Shown piece by piece: positions 22,045 through 33,875 of a stretch of DNA of 64,000 bases (the stretch's first letter is position 1; every line of letters begins with the position of its first letter). The notes below the pieces were generated by a model, which saw only the letters and a program-made list of their open reading frames with translations, had not been told where the DNA came from and made no database searches. The translations under genes and the position numbers were made by a program. The DNA comes from Artocarpus heterophyllus (lineage: Eukaryota; Streptophyta; Magnoliopsida; Rosales; Moraceae). The stretch is from assembly GCA_025403435.1 (NCBI GenBank), contig CM046347.1:19673507-19737506 (forward strand). Reading direction: 5' to 3'.

Positions 22045-25000
22045 TGGATTAGCAGTAAAAGCGCTTCAAATGCTCGATGTTCCATGGAGGAGCAAGTATG
22101 TTGCCTTCATTGTTGGCAACTTTATATGTCCCCGTCGGACGATGCCGACCACCTGAAATGGTCCATCCCATTTTGGTCCAAAAGATCCAAGGCCTAGCTA
22201 GGGCATGGGGACTTTCTCGAAAACTAAGTTCCCAACCTTGAAGATTCTTGATTGAACTCGCTTGTTGTAATAACGAGCCACGACTTTAGTTCTAAGCAAT
22301 TATTCAGACACAAGCCATGTTCCTTTTCTCTTCTATTAGGTCGAGACTTGCCATCATCTGCTCGGTGTTCTCCTGCTCATTATTGTGTTCCAGCCAATAG
22401 CTTGGTAACCCAACCTTTGTTAGGATAACTACCTCAACACCATAAACAAGGGAGAAATATGTTTGTCTAGTCATTGTCTAGGCAGTTTTTCATTAGGCCT
22501 AAAGAACTTTTGGCAGCTTTTCAATCCAAGCACCCTTAAAACCTTCTAACACTTTTTTTTTCAGGTTGTCTTTGATAGCTTTGTTAACAGCTTCAACTTG
22601 TTCGTTGCTTTGGGGGTGCCCAAGTGACGAGTAGACCTTCCTGATGCCAAGCGAATCATACATGCTTTTTAGACCAGCGGCTTCAAATTGCTTGGCATTT
22701 TTTATGACGATGGTGTAGGGATACCATATCAGTAGATTATGTTTTTCCAGATAAAGTTAGTGCACTTGGCCTCAGTAATCTCTGTGCAAGGTTCTACCTT
22801 TATCCACTTTTGTGAGTAATCTATAGTTACAATGCAATACTTGAATTATAATTGAACCATAATAAAAGGTCATATAGGGTCAATGGCCCATTTGGCAAAG
22901 GCTCAAGTGCACATGATGGAAATGAGCAGCTTAGGGTGGTGGCTGATTGCCCAGACATATTGCTGCATTTGAGGCACTTTCACGCATAGTCCTTGCAGTC
23001 TTGATTCATAGTCAGCTAATAATATCCCTGATGAAGGCACTTAAGGGACAAAGGTCAGCTACTAGCATAGTTACCGCACAGGCCGTTGTGAATTTCTTCC
23101 ATAAGATACTTCGCTTCTGCTGGTCCCACATATCTTTGGTATGGTATTAAGTGACCTGGTTAGTAGAGTTTTCTCCCGATTATCGTGTACCAAGCAGAGC
23201 TATCACGAATTCATCGGGTTTCTTTTGGATCTCTAGGTAGTTCAGCTATCGTCAAGTATTGGATGATTGAGTCCATCTACAAACTAGTTTAGGCGGTGAC
23301 TTCGGTTACCAACTTGGGCCTTGAGATGCTCGACTCAGTTGATCTTTCAATTAGAACCAATATTAGATCGAGGTCCTTGAGTCCAAAAGCCAACCTGGTG
23401 AGCATGTCAGCCTTTGCGTTCTCGAACCGAGGGATTTGGATAATTGTGAAACTCCTGAACTAACCAAGCAATGATTTGACCTTCCTCATATATTTACATT
23501 TGACCTTCCTCATATATTTACCATTCTTTCTCCTCGGGCCTAAAACCTATCAGTTACCTACTAGACAATAAGCATGGAATCACTATGGATGCAGATGTGG
23601 TCTGCTTCCAGCTCTCGCCTAATCTCTAAGCCGACGATCAATTCTTCATACTCAACTTCGTTGTTGGAAGCCTTACATTCGAAGCATAGAGCATAACAAG
23701 TCCTGTAGCCATCTAGGCTATTCATGCTCAAGGATTTGTTTGCGTATAGTTTCCATTTGGGGCAATTAGATTCACCCATGCTGTTACTTGCTTGATCGAG
23801 CTCTTCCATCAGGGCTTTACCATCTAAAGATGTCACCTAGCTAGATTTTTTGAATTTTGTGATGAAATCTGCAAGGGCTTGTGCCTTTATCGTCGTCCAG
23901 GGAATAAGTTGGACCTCAAACTCTCTTGGTTCGACTGAGCACTTGACGGTCCAACCAGAAATTTTTGGATTTTGAAGGACCTGCTGTAAATGGTACTTGG
24001 TCAATACTCTGATAAGGTGTTCCTTAAAAGTATGGTAGTAGCTTCTGAGCAGAGTAATCAAGGCAAGCTTTAGCTTCTCTAGTAGGGGTATCTCTCTTTC
24101 GCATCTTGGAAAGCTTTACTAGTGTAGCAGTTTTTGGATTTTGCCCTTTTTTTGGACTAGGACTGAATCGATTACCTTCTCGGATACTGCCAAATAGGCA
24201 TAGAGTGTTTCACGTGGTAGAGGTTTGGATAGGAGCAGAGGCATCACTAGATACCTTTTAAGGTTTTGAAAAGCTTCCTTACCTTCTTTGTTCTACTTAG
24301 ACCTCTTATTAAGTGCCTAAAAAAAGGGTCGGCACTTATCGGTGGATCGGGAAACAAATCGTGAAAGTTCAATGACTTCTGATGAGCCTTTGGACCTTCT
24401 TAACTATCTAAGGCGAATGTATGTCTATTACAGCTTAGGCCTTAGCGAAATTAACCCCAATCCCTTAGTGATTAACCATGAATCTGAGGAACTTCTTGGA
24501 TTCCACCCCGAATGTGCACTTGGCTAGGTTGAGCTTCATCCTATATTCTAAGATATGTTAAAACAGTCTTGGAGGTCTACGACATGGTTACCTACTCGCG
24601 TAGATTTTACGAGTATATCATCCATGTACACCTCCATTGTCTTACTAATCTGTTGGGCAAACATTTTTTAACCAAGCATTGATAGATGGCCTCTATATTC
24701 TTCAATCTGGATGACATGACAACATAACAAAATAGGCCTTAGTTGGTGATGAAAGTAGTCTTAACCTAGTCTTCCTCGGCCATTCGGATCTAATTGTGTC
24801 TGAAATACACGTCCATGAAACTTAATAGCTCATGGCCGACCATTGCATTAAATAGATGATCTATCCGTGGCAGAGGAAAGCAGTCCTTTGGGCAAGTTTT
24901 GTTTCGGTTTGGAAAGTCGATACAGACCTGCTACTTCCCATTGACCGTCTTGACCAAGACCATGTTTTCCAACCACTCAGGATAGGTGACTTTGTGAATA

Positions 25001-25830
25001 ACGCTAGCCTTGAGCAGCTTCTATACCTCCTCATTGATGGCCACGTACCTTTCTGGGTTGAAGGCTCTCCTTTTCTAGATAGCTAGTTTGCATTTGGAAT
25101 TGGCATTCAGGCAATGGCCGATGATGCCCAGATCGATTCCGGGCATGTCCTCGTGAGACTAGGTGAATACATCCTGATATTCTATTAAGAATTTCGTTAA
25201 GCATGCTCAAACATCATGCTTTAGTCAGGAACCGATCATGAATGTTTGGTCAGGTTGTTTGGGGTCCAGTTTGAATAGGACAAGGTCTTCCATTGGTGAA
25301 TCTTTGACTTCCTGCTTGGGAAGCCCCGGGTCTAGGTCGGATAGCATTTTCGTCCTTCGCTTGACAGAAAACTCTATCTCATCCACTTTATAGACTGCTA
25401 AGATATTAATATGTCGGGCTGTCGCATCTTTGATGGCCCTGATGTAGCAGTCCCTCAAGTCTTTTTGTCTTGTTCTAACCACACTTACCTCATCACTAGT
25501 TGGGAACTTCATGGGCAAGTGGTACATAGATTCCACAGCTTTTAGGGCATTGGTCGGTCTTCCTATGATGGTGTTGTGTTGAGACGGTTTGTCCACCACC
25601 AATAACTCAACCAAACAGGTGGTTCGGGCACGATCTCTCCAAAAGTGATAGGCAGATAGATTTTTTGACTACTCAGACAGTCTCTTATGAAACCGTTCAT
25701 GGGGGTTTGGACTAGGACAAAGACAGCATTGTTGATTCTCAACTTGTCATGGGCCTACCTGAACAGGATGTCTGCAGAACTCCCATTGTCGATCAAGACT
25801 GGCCGAATGGTATTGTTTGCGATTTGAAGC
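22045..25830 (-). pseudogene. Tat-type Ty3/gypsy pol (protease, RT, RNase H, integrase), broken
   Basis: Read on the minus strand from right to left. Aspartic protease with 'VLIDNGSSADIL' at 25764..25800; the post-protease segment 'IIGRPTNALKAVESMYHLPM' (25225..25614); RT with YMDD at 24617..24628 inside 'MEVYMDDILVK'; the RT-RNase H connection ('QALADFITKF' near 23840); RNase H ('ECKASNNEVEYEELI' near 23640); a zinc-finger remnant (CLKC near 22970); and the integrase C-terminus with 'LGHPQSNEQVEAVNKAI', 'GAWIEKLPKVL' and near its end 'PWNIEHLKR'. Many stops and frameshifts separate these pieces. A 36-38 bp direct repeat near 23470..23525 is another lesion. The protein would be reverse transcriptase/integrase but cannot be made from this copy. 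Confidence 0.88.
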
Positions 25831-26236
25831 TTGTAGTGGATCAACCAATCGGTTTCTCTTTCTGTGAAGGTGCTGACTATGTATTATTGCTAGCACACCT
25901 TATTGATATGCTCGAATATGTTCATGTAGTCTCCTCTCTCGACCAATCGAGCCTCCTAGGCATAGCTTGCCGGCTGCTGGTGGCATCACTAGTGACTGGC
26001 CCATCAAAAATCACATCTATTATTGTCACCATAATTTGTAAGGAGAATGATGAAATTGAAACCAAAGCTTAAATGTGAGGGGTATGTGTATAGTTTCCAT
26101 GAATATAGGATACTAAACTGTAAAAACAAAATAAATTATGTTAATTTTTCCATAAATTTATACCCAAAGCTTTTTTTTTTCCTTTTTTGGGAAGAACAAA
26201 ACTTTTCTTTCTGGGAAAATTTTATATATAAACTAA

Positions 26237-27170
26237 TCTAAGGGTGAACATCGGGTAGTTTTTTTTTTGTTTTTTTTTAAATCTCAACCCACCCAATAAA
26301 AGTTTAGATGGGTTGATTTTAAATTAACCCATCCAATCAACCCAAAGTTCAAAACGAACCCACCCAATTAAAGTTTGGGTGGGCTGGGTAAGTTGGTTGG
26401 GTTGAGTAATATAAAAAGGAAAAAAATCAAAACTAACAATTTAACCCAAAATGAATAAAAAAGCTGAAATTTATAAAATAAATTCATAAGATATTGGTCT
26501 TATAAAGGTCTAAAACTGTCTCACTACGTTAAAACTAACAAAAAGACAAAGGCTCTGTGACACAAATCCAAATCATATAGATTAAGTCATAAGCTAACAA
26601 ATAAACCATATTAGAAATTAATACAACAAAAACACAAAATATCAAAATAGTGCATAGTTGCTAATCTCTAATTTTAAGCATCTTCACTCAAACAGTCACT
26701 ATATTGTAACTCAAGATCCATCACTTGACGTAAAATACAATAAGCTTCCATTTATGAATGTAGATACAAAACAAATAATATACATATACTTTTTATCAAA
26801 ATGCATTTGTCAACTTTTTAGGAATTCAAGTAAGTTCATTTATAAAAAATAAAAATAAAAAGTAAGAAGAACCAAAATAATTTAAGGATGCTAGAATTGA
26901 TACACGTCAGAATGCATTTTTTAACTCTGTTTATGTGTAATATGTATATTAAAATTAGAAGTATATACTATAAATACTTTATATATGTGTGTATATATAT
27001 AAATAGATTGGGTGGATTTAGGTTAGGATGAGTTGAGAAATCCTTAACCTAAACCCACCAAATGAAACTTCGGGTTGGTTGGGTTAGGTTGAATTACTCA
27101 TCGAGTTTGTCAGGTTCAGGTTATCTCCAGTTGGATTTGTTGTGTTAATTGAGTTCGTTAGGTTGTAGGG
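26237..27170 (+). repeat. AT-rich dispersed repeat (possible nonautonomous hAT-like element)
   Basis: Starts AAGGGTGAACATCGGGT and contains many GGGTGG/CCACCC motifs at both ends (26280..26420 and 27000..27130), giving inverted subterminal structure. The outer right end TACCTCTA is the complement of TAGAGGTA, loosely mirroring the left end. A partial inverted copy lies at 6200..6365. No clear 8-bp target duplication was seen. Confidence 0.4.
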
Positions 27171-28281
27171 TCTTTTATTTACCTCTACAATCTATAAAAG
27201 GAAAAAAATTATATCAAAAACTTAGAAAAACAAAATATTTATATTTTTAAAGTAACATTTAGGGAAAAAAGCTACAATGGTACGCCTCTAAACGGTCTCA
27301 TGAGCGAGAGAATCTCATGGTTGTGGTTAATTAGATTTATTAGTTGTGGATCCTAGTATATAGTATTTGGGAGGCAAGGCTTTGGGCACGCAATTGTAGT
27401 TCTGGACGTTAAGAAATCGATGTCGTTTACATTTTAATTTGACAACGTTATTCTATTGGGTTGCTTTTCCTTTTCTCTTTTTTTTTTTTTTTTTGGCTGA
27501 TATCAAAGTGACAACGTGGCTTGCAGCAAGTATTTTGTTTTCTTTTTCTATTTTTCCTTTTTTTTTTGTTTTGTTCTCTATTGGCTGGAATTATAGCCAT
27601 TCGTTCAACGATTTTCCTAGTTCATATTCTCGGAGACGTGGTGGTTTGCTTTGTGCTCATTTTGGGGAAGAATTCCTTATTTCCATTTTTCACTCTAAGC
27701 AGCAACACCTTTTGTACTTATAACACTATTACATACATACATATATATATATATATTTATATATATATATATGTAACTTTTTCTTCTTCCCCTTCCTCGA
27801 ACAATGAGCGATTTCACCACACACCACCACAATGGTGCGATCTTCCCACGCCCACCAAGGCGGTGCTATCTTGGCGGGTCTTCCCTCACAGCACTCTGCC
27901 TTCTTCAACGTTTTGTAATTTCTTGGAGCTAGGGTTGCTTGGCCTTGGCGATGGCTTTCGACTTGGCTTAATTGTTACCCTTGTCCTTGCCGGCATTGTT
28001 GGCATGGAGAAGACTCGCCAACTCAACTCCTAAGACGACGAAGACGAGAACACTGTTGTTTTCTTCAGGGTTATAATTGAATGTGGGTTTTTGTTGTCGA
28101 AAGAAACCCAGATGGAAAAATTTTGTGATGGCCGAAACTTGATAGGGTTTCAAAAAACTAGATTTATCCGTGGCTGCGTATGAATTGAAAATGGCATGAT
28201 GTAATGATACCTAGTTAAAAATCCTTTCATTTCATTTCATGAGGAGTGTAAACATAGCATTTATTATTGACTTTTTCTTGT
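27171..28281. other. Intergenic stretch with simple repeats
   Basis: Contains T-rich runs near 27475 and 27555 and an (AT)n tract at 27735..27773. A GC-richer part at 27810..28050 has an open frame, but much of that frame is encoded by the AT tract and shows no known domain. No gene can be supported. Confidence 0.5.
27735..27773. repeat. (AT)n / (CATA)n microsatellite
   Basis: CATACATA followed by two AT runs split by TTT. Confidence 0.9.
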
Positions 28282-29013
28282 TTATAACAATAATTCCCAA
28301 CTCATAATTCAAAAAGCTCATAGGGGAGTCATGCCAAATTCAATCAGGAACACGGATCCCTCCTGATTAATATATGTCATTCAGGACCCGTATGATCCAA
28401 TATATATTAATAATCGTTTCTTTGGCCATTAATTTTATTAACAGAGCTCCCAGGGAAAGTTAATAATAAAATTAACGTAAGTGTATAACCATCATTTCAA
28501 TATTTTATCCATGATTTATAATCACTACATAGGGGTGTGTAACCATAAATCATACTAAAATACCTTATCCTCTCAGAGATCTAATCTGGTACATGATAGA
28601 AATCCCTTCCTAGGGGTCGAGACCACCATGTTCTGCCTATGGACTAACGAGAGAGGCCTTAGGTTCTCTCTTCGAAAACCTTCTCCCACTCAATTTTTTT
28701 TGAAATCAAGGTTTTATTTTAAGAATATGCATGATCAATTTTAATTTGAGCAGCACTCTCTATTCTATATGACATGTTATCAATATACATGACAAATCAT
28801 ATTATAATAGCAAAGCAATCAAGCAAATCTACAAACAAAATAATAATAACCGTAATATTATGGCTCCACCCTAGAGAATAGAAAACTAAGATTACAAGAG
28901 AATAATCAAGACATATTATCGATTCTTCATAATTGAATCCTCAAGCTGTATCCTTCTTCATGTAATACTCATCTTCAAGTCTTCAATCTCGTATGAATCG
29001 CATACTTCATATT
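28282..29013 (-). repeat. Orphan leader fragment of the copia A/B/C family
   Basis: Near-copy of the segment between gag and the box array in B (about 41690..42430), in the same orientation: TAATTCCCAACTCATAATTC, the repeated CCATAAATCAT and CTCAGAGAT landmarks, and CTTCAAGTCTTCAATC at the end. Neither gag nor LTR flanks it, so this is an isolated fragment about 1.8 kb from Lhca3. It stops before the box array. Confidence 0.85.
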
Positions 29014-29815
29014 TCCAGTAAAATTTGTTTATCCTATAATTTGGGGGCATCCTAAAGAATTGGTGAGGTCTTTGAGGTGGATTTCTTTTGATGGAAGGAA
29101 GAAGACGACGAAGTAGAGGAAGTGGAGTTGATGTCTCCCTTCTTTTTCTTTCATCCTCTAAGAGTGCTCTCATTGTATGCTAAATAGAACTCTCTTATAA
29201 TCACCACTAGATATAATCCAATGGTTTCAAATGCGTACATCATCAATGAGAATTTTTGATGTCTTTCACCACATTCACTCCCAATAATTTTGTAAAAAAC
29301 TATATATTTTAAAACAATGTGAAAAAATTAGTGATTTGTATTGTAATGAAAGACCTCAACCCAAATAAAAATTGATGCACAAGCAAGACATTGGTTTTTT
29401 TTTTTTTTTTTAATTCAAAATCAAATGGTCATTTTAATTTGACTCGATTTACTGCTAAATTAGAAGACTCAAGAACAAAATTATTAAAATTAAAATATTT
29501 AGAACCAATTTGTTGCTTTCTTAGATGTTCGTAAACGAACAACGCCGGTTACTAATTCTAATAATTTGTTTAGAGTTCCAAATGTTAGCTTACACCTTAA
29601 CATCAACGTCATTTTCCAATTGTTGTAGCGTCACCCTTTCTTTTTTTCTTTTTTTTATACAAGGGGAGAGAAAAATGCCACCACTTTCGAGTAAGGCCAA
29701 GCGTGACTCGAACCCTTAAAGTATTGTTGGGATAGAAGGACTTACAACCAATTATGGTTGAATATATGATAAATATAGTATTTATTAGTAACAAATTGAC
29801 ATTAAATATGCTTAT
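29014..29815. other. Intergenic stretch downstream of Lhca3
   Basis: AT-rich. A short minus-strand open frame at 28958..29173 bridges the copia fragment edge and is not supported as a gene. Near 29690..29720 the minus strand has GGTTCGAGTCA, a good pol III B-box match, next to a T-rich tract; a SINE relic is possible but no A box was found. Confidence 0.45.
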
Positions 29816-29973
29816 ACGTTATATTCTATTGTCAATCACATGTTTACTTGGTGTCGCCACGTTGGATTCTGATTGGGACCATGCATATGCTGATACGTTA
29901 TATTCTATTGTCAATCACATGTTTACTTGGTGTCGCCACGTTGGATTCTGATTAGGACCATGCATGTCCTTGG
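29816..29973. repeat. 79-bp tandem duplication
   Basis: ACGTTATATTCTATTGTCAA starts at 29816 and again at 29895; the 79-bp unit is nearly identical in both copies (GATTGGGACC against GATTAGGACC). It lies about 0.9 kb beyond the Lhca3 stop codon. No function visible. Confidence 0.9.
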
Positions 29974-30852
29974 AGGGGGAAAATTTATGTGGACAGAAAA
30001 TAGATGAAGTTGATTTCCACAGGCCACATGCCAGTGATTTTATCCTTAAATTTTAATTGTCTCTATCTTATTAAAATTATAATTATGGCTAGTATAACGA
30101 TAATTTTACCTCTAATTTTATTTTATAGTGTAGAGTTCAATTTCTCCACTATATATATACACACATATATAATTGTGTTGGTCTAAGACCTATAACATGT
30201 GAAAATTTTATTGTATAATATGTGAGAGTTTTATACTATTTACAGTTGTAATTGATGATTCTAACTATGCTTCTAAACAGCTTATTATCAAATGAAAGAT
30301 ATAACTATCTTGATTCTCCTTTATTTTTTTTTTCATGGTATCCCATTAGAAAGAATTTCTGACCGCCACATATGGTGTTCTATATTGTATGATAATGTTA
30401 AATTAGGCAGATATTCGTTATTATGATCACAACTAATAATAAATAGTTCCATAGGACGTTTGAAAATGAGTTTAAACAAAAAAATATTGATCCAAATTTA
30501 TTTTGTTACAATATTTTTTCTTATAAAAAATTGCTATATAATGAGGTCATATTTTTTTTATTCAACTCATTTTTCAAACAGTATATTAATCTCCCCCTCT
30601 TTTTTTTTTTTTTTTTTTGCCTCCTCAATTAAAGCCTAAGACTAGCAAAAGAGTACTAGCATCATTAGCATGTCTGTATTCATGAGTTCTTTTATCAAGT
30701 CATTTCGTACGGAGTTATAAAAAAAAGGATAACAATAAAGATTATGACATAATGTGACAATCAGAGGAAGAGGAGAAAGGAAACAGACATTAAAGGTTTC
30801 GTCCCAAGCAACAAAGGGCACATCACTATATATTATAAATCCTCCCTTTTCT
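29974..30852. other. 3' flank of Lhca3
   Basis: AT-rich, with a 19-base T run near 30600 and two decayed copies of a GTGAGAGTTTTAT motif also found in Lhca3 intron 2. The part next to 30853 must hold the Lhca3 3' UTR, but its end cannot be placed. Confidence 0.5.
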
Positions 30853-32530
30853 TTAATGGAACTTGAGGCTAGTCAAGACGTTGTTGTGGACCGGGTCGGC
30901 TAAATGGTCCAGCAAGTTCTGGTAAGGCCCAACACCTGTCACGAGGGCCTGTACAAAGTAGCCCAAGATTGCCAACATAGCCAATCTCCCATTTTTCATC
31001 TCCTTGAGCTTCAAATCCTTCATGGACTTCTCATCCTTCCCTAACCCAAGTGGGTTAAACAAGGGCCCACCAGGGTAAGCTGGGTCTCCGGACCCACCAA
31101 GGTATTTCTCAAGGCCCAAGAAATACTGCTTGCCCATGGACCCAGGATTGGCCCAATCTTGGAACCTCCTGTGCTCCGCGAAGCCCACTAGTGCCATCTC
31201 GAATACGAATAGGGTGTATGGGTCAGCCCAATAATTGTATGTCCCGGCCGGTGGGATGACTCCAGTCTTGAACCATGGGAGAGCGGTTTCTGGTGGGATG
31301 AGGCCAAGACTGCCCAAAATCTCAGGTGCGATGGCACCCACGGCTCCAAACATGGCGCACCGCCCGTTGAAGACCTCACCATATGCTAACCATCTAGGCT
31401 CAATGAACCCACCTGTGCCTTCTGGGTCCGATAATCCCAAAGGATCGAATCCGTAGTCGCCAGGTAAGCTGATAAATAGAATACAATTTTTGAGTGTATT
31501 TAGAAACAAAGTTGAAACTTAAAAATTGTAGCATATAAGAGTTTTATAATGTAACAAACCTTTACTTTTCACTGTAGCATGTGAGAGCTTTATATTATAG
31601 CAATTGAAACTTTTTAGCTGCGACTAATTTCCAAAGCCTTCAGTTGTTAGAATTTTATTATATTCCATTAAATTACCATATTGTTCTAAAATTAATATGA
31701 AATTTTTAAAGCTGTATTTTCATTGAAAGAGTATAACCATATAACTTTTTTTAATCAACCATGTTTAGCTCAGTCATAGCAACACTAAAACGGTGTTTAG
31801 CTAATGGTGGAAACTATTAGTGGGAACCGTTTTTACTGTAGCATGTGAGAGGTTTACACTTTTTTTTTTTCTGTAATATGTGAGAGCTTTTATTGTTCAT
31901 AATTAAGTTTGTGATGGAAACCACCTTTAGCCCAACAGGGGTAATTTGACTTTGAGTATTGGTATTATAGTTAATTGTTTTATTCCAAAATGATTTAATT
32001 ACTTATTAATTTTTTAGTCCATGCAACCTTTCTGACTCGTGTAACGAGTGCTTGTGATATAATGTGGCGGTGATTGGTGGACCTAGCTTACACTTTCAAT
32101 ACATAGAGGTTGAGAACTTTATATATATAATATATATATATTGTGTGCGAAAGATTGGAAGCCAAGCTGCATGCGTGAATTACCTGCCATCCAAGTACGA
32201 AAGGCTCTGTTTGGATGCAAACCACAAAGGTCTGTCTGCTCCTTGCTGAATTAAAAAAAAAAAAAAAAAGGGGGGGTTATCACTTATTTACTACTTTATA
32301 TCACCTAATTGAACTCCATCGATAACTAACTCATAAATTATTATGTTGATCACAAAAAGTGTTAAAAGGTGAAAACTAAAACAGACCTTGACAGGAGGAG
32401 TTGCAGAAGCCCTGATCACAAAAGAAGCTGATCTCCTTGCGGTTTGGGTCGGTCGGCTTCCCAAAATCTGCCTTGCAGCTTCCACTGAGGATGTTAGAGA
32501 CGATGAAGACACCAACGCTTGTGTCGCCAT
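30853..32530 (-). CDS. LHCA3: Photosystem I light-harvesting chlorophyll a/b protein Lhca3, three exons
   Basis: Chloroplast thylakoid antenna protein that binds chlorophylls and passes excitation to photosystem I. Exons on the minus strand: 32530..32387 (48 codons), 32245..32184 (62 bp) and 31468..30853. Introns start GT and end AG (donors GTCTGT and GTAATT; acceptors AATTCAG and TTATCAG). The product is 273 residues, the same as I recall for Arabidopsis Lhca3. Residues 1 to about 41 form a Ser/Arg-rich transit peptide ending near VIRA. Helix B has E100-x-x-N103-G-R105; Asn103 instead of His is the chlorophyll-603 ligand linked to red-shifted chlorophyll in Lhca3 and Lhca4. Helix A has E225-x-x-N228-G-R230. 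The start codon sits in AAAAAATGGCG, a good plant context. Oddities: helix B reads GRCAMFGA, where GRFAMLGA or GRYAMLGA is usual. The frame is intact, so it is probably functional, perhaps one of several paralogues. Confidence 0.95.
31791..31940. repeat. MITE-like insertion in Lhca3 intron 2
   Basis: Ends CGGTGTTTAGCTAATGGTGG and, as reverse complement of the other end, CCCTGTTGGGCTAAAGGTGG match at 15 of 20 positions, enclosing about 110 bp with two copies of a GTGAGAG(G/C)TTT motif. Size and ends resemble hAT-type MITEs. No clear target duplication, so old. Confidence 0.55.
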
Positions 32531-32540
32531 TTTTTCTACT

Positions 32541-32790
32541 CTTTTGGCTCTCTCTTTGGTCTCTGCCTAGCTAGCTATAGTATTACAATTCAGGAACCAA
32601 AGATTTGGACACGGTTAAGAATGATGTCCACCCACATAAGGATAACAATAGGCGTAGAGATGGGCCCATCGTTGGAGGTGAAGTCTTGGTGGATATTGGA
32701 GATGGCCCGGGTTTGGGATTAGGTCAGGATCTCATTGTCCAATTGGGAATCTACACGTGGTTTCACTACTTCCTTTAGGTGGATAAGGGA
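32541..32790 (-). promoter_or_regulatory. Lhca3 promoter region with G-box and I-box
   Basis: Upstream of the start codon on the minus strand. A G-box (CCACGTGT on the gene strand) lies at 32753..32760, about 225 bp upstream, with a CCAATTGG motif close by. An I-box core (GATAA, inside AAGGATAAC on the plus strand) lies at 32638..32646. Both are classic light-response motifs of photosynthesis genes. No good TATA box is seen; a CT-rich patch (CTTTGGTCTCT, read on the plus strand) precedes the ATG, fitting the TATA-less type common in photosystem genes. Roles are inferred from motifs only. Confidence 0.5.
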
Positions 32791-33108
32791 GAGATATTGT
32801 TTTGTGTTTTGCGTGCCCGTGGAACTGGAGCATGATATTTCATTTCGAATTCTCGCTTCCTCGTGGCAGTTGTGAGTGGGATTCGTCATGGCTAGATGCT
32901 ACACAACACTATTCCACTATTTCTATTGAGAATTCTACCCTAGCTAAGAAAAAAAATACCTTATCGATAAGATTATTAATTTTTCATATATTTGTATTAA
33001 ATTTTGTCCATATTGTGTTTATATATATTCTTTAGTTCGATGTATTTTAGAAAAGATCTAGTATTTATGCAATGCTAAAAAGGATGCCCTATGATAAAAA
33101 GCTATTGG

Positions 33109-33865
33109 TGTATTTTGTGAGAATAGAGAGAATAAAGGCTAGATTTTTTGGAAATAAGAATGCGTTTGAGGCGAGTATAAAACACTTTTCTTAAAGGTTT
33201 TATTTGCCCTCACTTATTTTAGTTTGCTAGAGAGTTTTTTTTTTGGACAAATTACTCACAAGATGCAACAAACATTTGAACATAATATTTAGCAACAATA
33301 TGGTGTTCTAGAAGATATAAATTCTTTTATAATTCTAAAGTTTATGAAAAGATAGGAGTGCTATTTAAAGAATGGTCACAATCAAATCAATCCATGCAAT
33401 CTTTACAAAAGGTTCCTCATCAAATGTAAATGTATTTCTTCATTCGTAAATGTGTCCATTCACATATGTATACATCTATTATAACGGATGTGTCCATTGC
33501 TAATTGATGTTCATGTTTGGATAGAAGTATATAACCACTGAATACACTGGCTAAGAACAACTCAAAAGATACAAAATATCATCACATATCAACTCAAGAA
33601 GGCACCATGGCGCCAACTTATCAACATCGCGGTGCTAGATGCATGTCACCAAAATTGCTCATAAGAGCTACTGGTCACTATGGTACCATAGCGCTAGGCT
33701 CTCTGTCTTTTTTGTGTACCGATTGCCTGTTTCAGCACCACGGCCTTAATTTTTGAGCTTTGTAGCGTCTCATGATGACTGAAAAACACATTAAAGGTTT
33801 TACTCATTCTAATGTGTTTTTTTTTTATCTTAAACATATTAGAGAGATATATTACAATCTCTCCA
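33109..33865 (-). repeat. 3' LTR of copia D
   Basis: Plus-strand ends TGTATTTTGTGAG and TAATCTCTCCA-like (ACAATCTCTCCA). Adjacent on the right is the polypyrimidine ATAACCCCCACTAGA, the complement of the polypurine tract. It matches 57523..58225 along most of its length, for example TTTAGCAACAATAT and CACTTTTCTTAAAGG. Confidence 0.82.
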
Positions 33866-33875
33866 ATAACCCCCA

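Larger units (their letters stand above)
8733..26050 (-). mobile_element. Decayed Tat-type Ty3/gypsy retrotransposon, split by copia element A
   Basis: Minus-strand gypsy remnant. From right to left it has protease (25764..25800), RT, RNase H and integrase traces (to about 22045), then an opposite-strand reading frame (19474..21262), then an LTR (18949..about 19350 plus 8733..9207) interrupted by a copia insertion. The protease motif IDNGSSADIL, an RT box with YMDD, and an opposite-strand frame between pol and the 3' LTR together suggest the Tat lineage. All coding parts carry stops and frameshifts. The 5' LTR and gag side is missing; recognisable sequence stops near 26050. The left boundary at 8733 (TGATGGTCAA) is a best guess. 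Confidence 0.65.

Noticed and set aside
27521..28033. 170-codon plus-strand open frame
   Set aside because: A large part is encoded by T-rich and (AT)n tracts giving runs of Ile-Tyr; no domain or splice structure supports it.
28958..29173. Minus-strand open frame of 71 codons
   Set aside because: It straddles the edge of the copia leader fragment and has no domain.
31235..31456. Plus-strand open frame across Lhca3 exon 3
   Set aside because: Antisense shadow of the conserved Lhca3 coding sequence.
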